A stretch of 64,000 nucleotides of DNA from Paenibacillus sp. sptzw28 (GTDB taxonomy: Bacteria > Bacillota > Bacilli > Paenibacillales > Paenibacillaceae): assembly GCF_019550795.1 (NCBI RefSeq), contig NZ_CP080545.1, positions 3,692,001 through 3,756,000 of the forward strand. The letters run 5' to 3'. Positions 51,794-59,468 of this stretch are shown here, piece after piece; within the stretch, counting starts at the first letter, position 1, and the number at the start of each line of letters is the position of its first letter. The notes below the pieces were generated by a model that had not been told where the DNA came from, ran no database searches, and saw only the letters and a program-made list of their open reading frames with translations. The position numbers were made by a program, and so were the translations under genes.

Positions 51794-53688
51794 CGGGACT
51801 CCTCCTCTCGAAGCGACACGCCAAACACTCCCGCCAGCTCCTCTTTCAGGAACGGTTCGCAAGCCAGATCGGAAAGAAGAAGCCGCTTATGGTTCCGCTT
51901 CAATATCTGCATGGCGGACAGCAGAACCTCCTGATGCTGCGCCTCTTCACAAGCGGGAATAGCAATGCTCTGCAGTTCTTGTTCCTCTCGCAAGGATGAG
52001 ATGGAAGCTGCCTGCGCAGCGGACTCGGAAGCGGCTGATTTGTTTTGGGCTCTCAGCAGCGCTTGCTGAAGCGCCTTCCGCAGTGCTAACGTTCGATTAA
52101 GGCCGACACTGCCGTACCAGCGGCCGCCGGCACGGATCCATATCACGGGAAAGCCTGCCGATTCCTCGCCGAGCCCGACAACAGGCGCGCCCAGCATCGT
52201 AGTCAACGACTGCAAATAATAGCGGCTGCGTTCGTCCTCAATAATTCCAAGCCGCACCGGAATAACTGAAGACTTATGAGCTTCCGGGAACCTCCGGAGC
52301 TCTTCGGATAAATAATTGTGCAGCCCGCGGCAAATGCCTTCCGCCACCGTTTCTCCCGCCCCGACACCCCCTACCCCGAACAACCGCGATACGTATGCTT
52401 CGATCCCGGCCAGACCCGCTTCCCGCCTCGCCTCCTCATGCGTCAAGCCTGTGCAGACGATCTCCGGCAGCAGCTCCGCAGCGCCCTCAGACAGCGGGTC
52501 GGCTGCCTGCACGCGGCATTGAGAGAGCGGGAGCTGCTTTAAATCTCCCTCCTCCCAATCATGCAGAATCCCCGTAACTGCAGATGCCAGCCGGCCGAAA
52601 TAAGGGAACATTGCATTCCGTTCCTTCAGGCCCGGACTCTGTTCAAGCCGCAGCTCGAGATCTTCTACGCTAGTTGACTCCGGCCGGCCGTTTACAAGCG
52701 GATGGGGCAGGAATGGGTGCCAAGCTCCTTCCAGTGTCTCAAGGTCAAGAAGATATAATTGATTTTTCAATTCCGTTACCTTGAAGCCTGAAGCCGTTTT
52801 TAGCCATTCGAATGCGATCACGTTGGCAAGCATCGCTTCCGCAGTTGAGGAACCTTCATGCAGCCCGGGATCTTTGCGAAGCGCCGGCAGATGCAAACGG
52901 CGCAGCGCCGACTCAAGGCAGCCTTCCGAATCCGGATGGACCAATGGTCCGGCAAGCCCGGCCTGCTGCACAAAGACGGCAGGGAGAAGCACCTTCCGCT
53001 CCTCTCTGCAGGCGGCGTGGAGCGCTCTTAATTCTGCCAATCCATTCTCCTTCGATACGTATAAAATGGCATCAAACGGCCGCACAGCTTCATACCAGTC
53101 GATGCCCCCCTCCTTCCGTGCAATTTCCTCCAGCTCGACTTCCGAATCCATAGCCCGGGCATGGGCCGCCAGCTCCGAGATCCGCCGCCGGCTCAAGGAG
53201 GCCGTCACCGGATCCGTGTCCAGCATCCCAAATCGGGGCAGTCCGGATTCCAGCAAAGCAGCAACCAGCGAAACAAAGAACGGACCTGATCCTACCGCAA
53301 GCACCTTGGACTGACGATAAGACTGAAACCGGTACGCTCCCGAACCGCCGAAGCTGTCCAGAAATTCGATTTGGGAAGCGTATTTCCGGACAATTTCCTC
53401 CGGCAGTTGATGCGGGCGGTCGTCGCTCACATCCCGGACAAACCCGTTCGTGTGCAGCACTTCTGCGATTTCGTACACCCGTTCACGATATTGGTCCGGC
53501 AGCCCGTCCGTCAAATCCTCCATCGTGTACTCTCCGTTGAATACCGGTATCAGCTTTTCAATCCACTGATCGATCATGCTGCCTTCCATACGGAAGGAAC
53601 CGGTATTATTGCGAAAATAGACGCCTCCCTCCGGATCGGGGAGGTAGAATGTGTCCCCTTTCACTTTCAGACGCATTGAGGGATTCAA
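51790..53688 (-). CDS. ThiF-like thiazole bacteriocin maturation protein (TOMM C-type partner)
   Basis: The protein has 632 residues. An N-terminal region (about 1-90; RLKVKGDTFYLPDPEGGVYF, MEDLTDGLPDQYRERVYEIA) looks like the winged-helix peptide-recognition element of RiPP systems. An E1/ThiF-like nucleotide fold follows (KVLAVGSGPFFVSLVAALLE near 128, then MLDTDPV), then a long C-terminal part. Such proteins bind the leader peptide and present it to the YcaO enzyme. The TTG at 53688 is preferred because AAGGAGG sits eight bases upstream; an ATG at 53706 has no ribosome binding site. Confidence 0.85.
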   Translation of the reverse strand: MNPSMRLKVKGDTFYLPDPEGGVYFRNNTGSFRMEGSMIDQWIEKLIPVFNGEYTMEDLTDGLPDQYRERVYEIAEVLHTNGFVRDVSDDRPHQLPEEIVRKYASQIEFLDSFGGSGAYRFQSYRQSKVLAVGSGPFFVSLVAALLESGLPRFGMLDTDPVTASLSRRRISELAAHARAMDSEVELEEIARKEGGIDWYEAVRPFDAILYVSKENGLAELRALHAACREERKVLLPAVFVQQAGLAGPLVHPDSEGCLESALRRLHLPALRKDPGLHEGSSTAEAMLANVIAFEWLKTASGFKVTELKNQLYLLDLETLEGAWHPFLPHPLVNGRPESTSVEDLELRLEQSPGLKERNAMFPYFGRLASAVTGILHDWEEGDLKQLPLSQCRVQAADPLSEGAAELLPEIVCTGLTHEEARREAGLAGIEAYVSRLFGVGGVGAGETVAEGICRGLHNYLSEELRRFPEAHKSSVIPVRLGIIEDERSRYYLQSLTTMLGAPVVGLGEESAGFPVIWIRAGGRWYGSVGLNRTLALRKALQQALLRAQNKSAASESAAQAASISSLREEQELQSIAIPACEEAQHQEVLLSAMQILKRNHKRLLLSDLACEPFLKEELAGVFGVSLREEESR

Positions 53689-53810
53689 ATCCCATTCCTC
53701 CTTCATGTTTTGCGTGCAGCAAAACCCTGATCTGCCGCTTCAAACGCCGGCAATTCTTCTCTAATCGTATGTATGGCTATTTGTCCGTCATGCCTGCACT
53801 TATACAGAAA

Positions 53811-53838
53811 AATAGCCCCTGCAGTCGATTGCAGGGGC
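53811..53838 (-). terminator. Terminator between TOMM precursor and maturation genes
   Basis: GCCCCTGCA (53815-53823) and TGCAGGGGC (53830-53838) form a perfect 9-bp stem. On the minus strand TATTTTT follows. It would give much more precursor mRNA than enzyme mRNA. Confidence 0.8.
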
Positions 53839-53877
53839 TTCTTCTCATTTCTGTTATATGTGCTTTCTTCGGGAAAA

Positions 53878-54138
53878 TCAGCCGCAATGGGCACAGCTGC
53901 CACAGCGGAAGCAGTTGCTGCACCGGAAGCAGTTGCTGCACCGGAAACAGTTGTGGCATTGGAAGCAGTTGTGGCATCGACCAAACCCGCCGCAAAAACC
54001 GGCGCAAAAAAAGCAAATTCCTACGCAGAGCCGAGCGCCGGACGGATCCTCCTGCCCTTGACCCGCAGCCTGCGTCATCCCTGTCGTATTGAAATCGCCA
54101 ACCGTCAGATTCTGTAAATCCTTTTTGAAATCGTTCAT
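53878..54138 (-). CDS. TOMM precursor peptide, heterocycloanthracin/sonorensin type
   Basis: The peptide has 86 residues. The leader (about 1-36) starts MNDFKKDLQNLTVGDF, like leaders of heterocycloanthracin-family precursors. The core has 15 cysteines: 38, 42, 45, 49, then 55 to 85 at every third residue without a gap (11 Cys), as C-(H/S)-N-C-F-(Q/R) repeats ending CGSCAHCG. It is the predicted substrate of the three enzymes encoded downstream, which would convert cysteines to thiazoles. Final activity is unknown; antibacterial action is inferred from the family. GGAGG lies ten bases before the ATG. Confidence 0.9.
   Translation of the reverse strand: MNDFKKDLQNLTVGDFNTTGMTQAAGQGQEDPSGARLCVGICFFCAGFCGGFGRCHNCFQCHNCFRCSNCFRCSNCFRCGSCAHCG
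53905..53976. repeat. Four 18-bp tandem repeats in the precursor core
   Basis: Units begin at 53905, 53923, 53941 and 53959. The first two differ by one base (GCGG/CCGG, then AAGCAGTTGCTGCA). Each encodes one six-residue C-x-N-C-F-x repeat. Confidence 0.85.
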
Positions 54139-54499
54139 TTTTCATTACCTCCGTTTAATTTTCATCACTTAACCGCCGCCGACTGATAAAACAAATCACG
54201 TGCCGACGGGTGAAACCGGTCATGACGCCGATTACCCCTCACGACAAAATATACATATGAAATTCACTCCGCTAGTGTTCCTATGATAAACGCCTATAAA
54301 TGCAACAAGATGTCTACACTTCTATTTAATTTCGCCGCACCTGATCATCGTTTAAGGAACCATAACGGTCTTGAGGAGCGGTTGGGAAGCTGTAGCAATT
54401 AATCGGGTAAATATGTAAATTGCAGGAGAAATGCTGCGTTGCATGAAGAAAACAATAATCTTCCGACTTACAGGATGGTTTTCCCTTGTCGGATGCAAA
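54139..54499. other. Upstream region of the TOMM precursor
   Basis: No gene is seen. The stretch should hold the precursor promoter. CATATGTATA near 54252 (minus strand) loosely resembles a sporulation-type -10, but no clear -35 was found. Confidence 0.3.
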
Positions 54500-54523
54500 A
54501 AAAAGAGCCGATCGGCTCTTTTT
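54500..54523. terminator. Bidirectional terminator after the collagen-like gene
   Basis: A perfect 24-base palindrome has AAAAAGAGCC on one side and GGCTCTTTTT on the other, giving U tracts on both strands. Confidence 0.8.
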
Positions 54524-54593
54524 AAATCAATATTTGAATCAGCGGCTTCATTGGCGCATCAAATCAGTTTGAAGCTTACTAATTAATGAAAAA

Positions 54594-55322
54594 TTACGCC
54601 AGCTTTTCAATTTTAACTGATGCACTTACAACAAACGGGCTGGCTGGCGGCGGTCCCGAAGGTAAATTCATTAATACTTGATCGTTATTGTTAATATTAT
54701 TCAGTGTCAATATGCCGCCGGCTGTCAAGAAAGCGGTGACTTTCCCGTCGTAAGGCTGGGCTCCTGCAGTGGTGCCGTAATTGCTGCAAGGCACCAGTTC
54801 TGCCGGCAATGGACCGGCGCCATCCGGATCAAAGAACAGTCCAAATGCGTTTGACCCGGCCCCAGGAAACACGTGATAAATAATGTTATAGAATCCGGAT
54901 TCATTAATAAGAATGCTGCTCGGAGGGGCAAATCCAATCGCACCATTAACGATAATGGGAGCCTCGTTGAATGTTACGGCGCCGCCTTGCCCGCCGACGA
55001 CCGCCGGAGCGGCAACCGTTTGTTCCTCAGTACTGCAAAAGAAGGCAAAATCGGATATGCCTCCTGCTGGTCCCTGTGGTCCCTGAGCCCCCGGTGTTCC
55101 CGGTGTTCCCGGTGCTCCCGGTGCTCCCGGTGCTCCTTGAGGCCCTGCAGGCCCCGGAGAAACATTAACGACAGGCGGCGGACAGGATACCCGTACGATT
55201 TTCTTCTTCACAACAACAACTTTTCTTTTCTTCCCTTTACCATCGATCTTTTTCTTCGGTTTACATACCACAACTGATTTCTTATGACATCTTTTCTTTG
55301 TTTTATCTACCGGACAACTCAA
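54594..55322 (-). CDS. Collagen-like (BclA-type) surface protein
   Basis: The protein has 242 residues. A short Cys-containing, Lys/Val-rich N-terminus (KKRKVVVVKKKIVRV) is followed by about ten Gly-X-Y triplets (GPAGPQGAPGAPGAPGTPG and on). The C-terminal domain of about 140 residues (ESGFYNIIYHVF, FGLFFDPDGAG, VVSASVKIEKL) looks like the jelly-roll head of BclA/C1q-like proteins. Such proteins form hair-like filaments on the exosporium of Bacillus and Paenibacillus. No signal peptide is seen, as expected for a protein assembled in the mother cell. The spore location is inferred. Confidence 0.85.
   Translation of the reverse strand: MSCPVDKTKKRCHKKSVVVCKPKKKIDGKGKKRKVVVVKKKIVRVSCPPPVVNVSPGPAGPQGAPGAPGAPGTPGTPGAQGPQGPAGGISDFAFFCSTEEQTVAAPAVVGGQGGAVTFNEAPIIVNGAIGFAPPSSILINESGFYNIIYHVFPGAGSNAFGLFFDPDGAGPLPAELVPCSNYGTTAGAQPYDGKVTAFLTAGGILTLNNINNNDQVLMNLPSGPPPASPFVVSASVKIEKLA
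55091..55137. repeat. 9-bp tandem repeats coding Gly-X-Pro triplets
   Basis: About five near-identical units (GGTGTTCCC/GGTGCTCCC on the plus strand) encode the collagen-like stretch. They are prone to slippage. Confidence 0.8.
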
Positions 55323-55532
55323 GCTAACACCTCCATACGAATTTGATATATTCTACGTGAGCCGTCTCTCCGGTGGGTGGACTAGTACCCACTAATTAGT
55401 AGACTGTAATCTATTTTTCGAAAAATAGGCAATATGTAAGGGATAATAGTTTAGATTCGATAAAATCTACCTAATCAAAAATACCTGTAGATACATAGAT
55501 TAATAGTGGACATTCAAGTTACCTCTCCTGTG

Positions 55533-55562
55533 GAGACCCTGAACCTTTAGGGTCTCTTTTTT
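55533..55562 (+). terminator. Orphan plus-strand terminator
   Basis: GAGACCCT (55533-55540) and AGGGTCTC (55549-55556) are followed by TTTTTTC on the plus strand. No plus-strand gene lies upstream, so a small RNA from the 55323-55530 region is possible. The rest of the 55323-55659 gap shows no coding sequence. Confidence 0.6.
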
Positions 55563-55659
55563 CTTTTTAATTCCCCTTAAAATAACATCAAATAATAGAA
55601 GCCGGCGAACCAGGTGCAGCTTACCGGCTTCTTTACCCAGGTTTTAACAGCCGACGAGG

Positions 55660-56373
55660 CTAGCTGCATCCGCCCTGCAGCCAGCTCCAAATGCTTTGCA
55701 GCGTAACTTCAAGATTGGATATACCTTCCACATTCACATACGGGCTTCTTCCGCGAAAATAATCCGTATGTTTCCCAATGATAGGCACCCGGACGATGCT
55801 GTCTGGAGCAAACTTTCGGCGGTTCCACCGGAATATGCCGAGCCGTCCCTTCTCCCACCCTCCCCAGCTGCCGAGGAACGTCACGGAATCTCCGGCGGCG
55901 CTGATATATAAGGTTGATGCACGAAGCTGAGCCGGAACCCGGCACATGGGTGAACCAATCTGCACCAGTCGTATATGCTCTGCAGAAATCTCATCTGCCT
56001 TCATCATCAACTCTGCGGCATGAATCCCCGCAACGCCTCCTCCGCTATGACCGATAAGCATTAGAACGCCGCCATCGTAAGCAGTTCTAATGGTCTCTGC
56101 TGCAGCCCTGCCGCCGATGGCGGCAAGCTTGCTTTTCCATAAAGGATACAAGTCTTGCCGCAATTCGTGCAGCTGCAGAGCCAACCCGCAGTTCCAGTCC
56201 CCGTAAGGAAACAGGACTTCAGCATGCCGCACGTGCCACTTGGCTTGTTGAAACCGTTCCACAGTCTTGATGCGGAACTCTTCCATGAAATTAGGTGCGG
56301 TGGCCACTCCGGCCAAAAAGTATATACTTATGTTTCTATGGTGAAGGTGAGTGAGCAGGTTAGGACCGTCCAT
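55660..56373 (-). CDS. Alpha/beta-hydrolase-like protein
   Basis: The protein has 237 residues. The nucleophile elbow GHSGGG (about residue 108, LMLIGHSGGGVAGIHAAELM) and a closing IIGKHTDYF segment with a possible catalytic His suggest a lipase-like alpha/beta hydrolase. The rest matches no family I recognise. No signal peptide is present. ATG 56373 (MDGPNLLTH) has AGGAAGG seven bases upstream; an earlier in-frame start is less likely. It stands alone. Confidence 0.65.
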   Translation of the reverse strand: MDGPNLLTHLHHRNISIYFLAGVATAPNFMEEFRIKTVERFQQAKWHVRHAEVLFPYGDWNCGLALQLHELRQDLYPLWKSKLAAIGGRAAAETIRTAYDGGVLMLIGHSGGGVAGIHAAELMMKADEISAEHIRLVQIGSPMCRVPAQLRASTLYISAAGDSVTFLGSWGGWEKGRLGIFRWNRRKFAPDSIVRVPIIGKHTDYFRGRSPYVNVEGISNLEVTLQSIWSWLQGGCS

Positions 56374-56602
56374 CTGGTATCCTTCCTTTCCACTGATTGT
56401 CTGAATGATGGTTTGTGCCATCAGGCGGCCTTTTCTTCTCTGCCTATACGGGCCGACGCCCTTACATTTGGCTCGGAATATCCTGAACTCAAGATAGCAC
56501 CGGATGCTTAAAGAAGCCTTAAAATGGACTTAGTTTTTTGCACAGGACGACCCAAGTGCACCATGGCCGTCACAAGACATCGCCGCCGGCTGCAAAGTAA
56601 TA

Positions 56603-56625
56603 GAAAAAAGGGCCATGAGGCCCTT
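56603..56625 (-). terminator. Terminator of selO
   Basis: AAGGGCC (56609-56614 region) pairs with GGCCCTT (56619-56625) around an ATGA loop. On the minus strand TTTTTTC follows. The remaining 56374-56685 gap holds no gene. Confidence 0.75.
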
Positions 56626-56685
56626 CTTCACATACCGATTATGAAGTTTATCCTTATCTCTAATGAAGTGGTCTGACGCTCTTTG

Positions 56686-58161
56686 TCACGTACCGCAAAA
56701 GGTTCGGTAAGTACGGGCTGAGAGCGCTGGCGGCGCTGCGTAATCAGCCTGTTCGGGCGAGTGCGCGTACGGGTCCGTCAGCACCTCAAGAAGCCGTTCC
56801 ATCACGCCGTAGTCTTCTTGTTTAACCGCGGCTTCCAGCGCCTCTTCCACCCGGTGATTGCGTGGAATAATTGCGGGATTGCTGCTGCGCATCAGCTGGT
56901 GTGAGGAGGCTTGCGATTCCTGCTGCCTGCCTAGTCTCGCCTGCCACTGCTCATGCCACTGTGTAAATTCCGTGGTATCCGACATGGCGTTATCCTCAGG
57001 CTTGTCGAAGGTTAACGCCCTGAACGTATTCGTGTAGTCGGCACCATGCTTTTGCATCATATTGAGTAAATCTTCAATAAGAGATTCATCCTGCGGCTCT
57101 TCGCCGAAGATTCCCAGCTTCGCCCTCATTCCTGCGAGCCAGTTTCGGTGATACAATTCGGAAAAATCTGAAATTGCACCCTCCGCGAGTTTAATCGCCT
57201 CCGCCTCGTCGTCATGCATGAGCGGCAGCAGGGTTTCAGCAAATCTCGCGAGATTCCATGCGGCAATATGCGGTTGATTGCCATAAGCATAGCGCCCCTG
57301 AGCGTCAATGGAACTGAAAACGGTTGAGGGATCATAGACATCCATAAAGGCGCAAGGACCATAATCAATGGTTTCTCCGCTTAGAGCCATATTGTCAGTG
57401 TTCATTACCCCATGAATAAAGCCCACGAGCTGCCATTTGGCAATCAGCTCGGCCTGCCGCTTGATCACTTCGTTAAGCAGGACTACATAGCGGTTCCCAT
57501 CCGCGTCGGCATCAGGAAAATGTCTTTGCAAGGTATAATCGGCCAAAGCACGAAGATCCTCGGCACTGCCCCACCTGGCAGCGTATTGGAATGTTCCGAC
57601 GCGCAGATGACTGGCAGCTATGCGCGTAAGAACGGCGCCGGGAAGCTCGCTTTCACGGACTACCGGTTGACCGGTGGTGGCGACCGCCAGACTGCGGGTG
57701 GTAGCTATACCAAGCGCTTGCATGGCTTCGCTGATGATGTATTCCCGCAGCATCGGCCCAAGTGCCGCCCGGCCGTCTCCTCCGCGGGAATAAGGCGTTC
57801 TCCCTGAACCCTTGAGCTGAATATCAAACCGCTCTCCTTGGGGAGTGATCTGTTCGCCGAGCAGCAGGGCGCGGCCGTCACCCAACATGGTGAAATGCCC
57901 AAATTGATGCCCTGCGTATGCTTGGGCAAGTGGCGAAGCGCCTTCGGGAATCCGGTTGCCGGCAAGCACCGCTGCGCCGTCATTGCTCCGCAGCGCTTCT
58001 GCGCTCAATCCCAGGGATGCTGCCAACCGGTCGTTAAAAACCGCCAGCTTCGGCGAGCGTACAGCGGCTGGCCCCATGCTGGTAAAAAACAATTCCGGCA
58101 GACGAGCATAGCTGTTGTCGAAATTCCATCCCGCTTCAATTATTGTTTTTTCCTCTTTCAT
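56686..58161 (-). CDS. selO: Protein adenylyltransferase SelO (YdiU family)
   Basis: The protein has 491 residues, the normal length. It has an N-terminal [10 protein letters not shown], the [21 protein letters not shown] region, the glycine-rich [17 protein letters not shown], the catalytic [20 protein letters not shown] (HGxxNTDN with DYGPCAFMD), and a C-terminal YRTFCGT. SelO is a pseudokinase-fold enzyme that transfers AMP to proteins in redox regulation. The near-terminal Cys corresponds to the redox-active residue of the family. ATG 58161 has AAAGGAG about five bases upstream. Single-gene transcription unit. Confidence 0.93.
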   Translation of the reverse strand: MKEEKTIIEAGWNFDNSYARLPELFFTSMGPAAVRSPKLAVFNDRLAASLGLSAEALRSNDGAAVLAGNRIPEGASPLAQAYAGHQFGHFTMLGDGRALLLGEQITPQGERFDIQLKGSGRTPYSRGGDGRAALGPMLREYIISEAMQALGIATTRSLAVATTGQPVVRESELPGAVLTRIAASHLRVGTFQYAARWGSAEDLRALADYTLQRHFPDADADGNRYVVLLNEVIKRQAELIAKWQLVGFIHGVMNTDNMALSGETIDYGPCAFMDVYDPSTVFSSIDAQGRYAYGNQPHIAAWNLARFAETLLPLMHDDEAEAIKLAEGAISDFSELYHRNWLAGMRAKLGIFGEEPQDESLIEDLLNMMQKHGADYTNTFRALTFDKPEDNAMSDTTEFTQWHEQWQARLGRQQESQASSHQLMRSSNPAIIPRNHRVEEALEAAVKQEDYGVMERLLEVLTDPYAHSPEQADYAAPPALSARTYRTFCGT

Positions 58162-58395
58162 TGAATCTCCTTTGCCTCCTTTTGTGTCTTTGTTTTTCTT
58201 TAACATCAATCAGGAATTATAGGCATTATATCGGGAGAGAGCCCGTTTTATTGTTTACTTCTGCCAATTTATTATACCCTTACCAGGGGTTATCTGCACG
58301 TCGCAGTTAAGAAAGCGGCGATTCCGACAGCGCTAAACCAATCAGCCTGCAACTTGCCGATTGCTCCTGCAGGGTCTTGCCGGAATACTTCATCA

Positions 58396-58437
58396 AAAAA
58401 AAGGCGCTCCGCACTAACCTTTGCGAGAGCTCCTTTT
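58396..58437 (-). terminator. Terminator of the tat operon
   Basis: AAAAAGG-GCTC (58398-58409) pairs with GAGC-CCTTTTT (58427-58437). On the minus strand a run of Ts follows. Confidence 0.65.
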
Positions 58438-58448
58438 TATTTGGCTGT

Positions 58449-59171
58449 TTATTGATTTTGCAGGCGCAATTGTTTACTGTAAACGATTTTTGAAATTGTA
58501 ATGCTGATTTCGTACAGAAGAAACAAAGGAACGATGACGATGACGTCCGATAAGATATCGGGAGGTGTAATCGTTATTGCAATGATTGCGAGTATGAAAT
58601 AGGCAAGCTTTCGCGCTTTGGCAAGCTTCGCGGGGTTCAATATGCCCAGCTTGGTCAGGAACATGACGATGGCCGGCATTTCGAATAGGAAGCCGAACGG
58701 GACGGTCATATGGATCATGAATGTAAAATACTTCTGAGCCGTATACATGGTCGCAAATTCGTCTCCCGCCATTTCGTCCATGAACCCGAACACCATGGGG
58801 AAAAGGATAAAATAACCGAAGAATATACCAATCAAAAACAGCATGCTGATGCTTGGTATAAAAACAAGCGTCGCGCGCTGCGTCCGGGCTGGAAGAGCAG
58901 GTTGGACGAACTTCCAGGTCTGGTAAGCCGCAATCGGCAGGGTGACAGCAATCCCGACGACGCCGGCGATCATCAGATACACCCACATGACATCAGAGGG
59001 GCCGAGCAGGACGAGCTTCCGGTCAATATCCCTCGATAGCCAGTTATAGATGTCCCTCACATAGATGAACGCGGCCGCAGTGGCTACCACAAACGTGATT
59101 AGTGTCCGGATTAGCCGGCTGCGCAGCTCCTCCAAATGTCCGATTACGGTTTGATCATTCGGATTCTTCAT
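58449..59171 (-). CDS. tatC: Twin-arginine translocase subunit TatC
   Basis: The protein has 240 residues with six membrane helices. The conserved HLEELRSRLIRTL at the N-terminus, the ELRSR signal-binding loop and FLFEMPAIVMFL are typical. TatC binds the twin-arginine signal of folded export substrates. It begins directly after the tatA stop. Together with TatA it forms a minimal TatAC system of the type found in Gram-positive bacteria, with no TatB. Confidence 0.95.
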   Translation of the reverse strand: MKNPNDQTVIGHLEELRSRLIRTLITFVVATAAAFIYVRDIYNWLSRDIDRKLVLLGPSDVMWVYLMIAGVVGIAVTLPIAAYQTWKFVQPALPARTQRATLVFIPSISMLFLIGIFFGYFILFPMVFGFMDEMAGDEFATMYTAQKYFTFMIHMTVPFGFLFEMPAIVMFLTKLGILNPAKLAKARKLAYFILAIIAITITPPDILSDVIVIVPLFLLYEISITISKIVYSKQLRLQNQ

Positions 59172-59387
59172 TTATTTGCTTGAAGACGCAGTCGGCTGAG
59201 CACCTTCCGCTTCTTTCTTCTTCTCGTCGTCCTCGCCGTTTACAAGTCCTCGCGTTGCCCCTTTAAACTCGCTGAGCGTCCTGCCAAACGCCCGGCCGAG
59301 CTCCGGGAGCTTGGAAGGCCCGAAGATAATGAGAGCAATGATGAGGATTAATATTAAACCGCCGATTCCAATGTTGCCGAATGGCAT
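59172..59387 (-). CDS. tatA: Twin-arginine translocase subunit TatA
   Basis: The protein has 71 residues. The N-terminal membrane helix ([20 protein letters not shown]), the FGP hinge, the amphipathic helix ([20 protein letters not shown]) and the charged tail ([11 protein letters not shown]) are all typical TatA features. It forms the pore. ATG 59387 has GGGAG nine bases upstream. It lies between the PhoX-like gene and tatC, which suggests a substrate-linked Tat pair. Confidence 0.95.
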   Translation of the reverse strand: MPFGNIGIGGLILILIIALIIFGPSKLPELGRAFGRTLSEFKGATRGLVNGEDDEKKKEAEGAQPTASSSK

Positions 59388-59468
59388 AATAGTCAACTCC
59401 CTGCAAGATGTATTTCAGCCGCGGTACGCCTAAGCTCGCGGCTGATCTGCAATTAATAATAATCGTTA

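Noticed and set aside
53703..53984. Ala/Thr-rich frame overlapping the TOMM precursor, ending with ATGA at the maturation gene
   Set aside because: Its first part is the repeat DNA of the precursor read in another frame, and its end crosses the terminator. No ribosome binding site of its own was found. A short 3' piece could be translated but is not supported.
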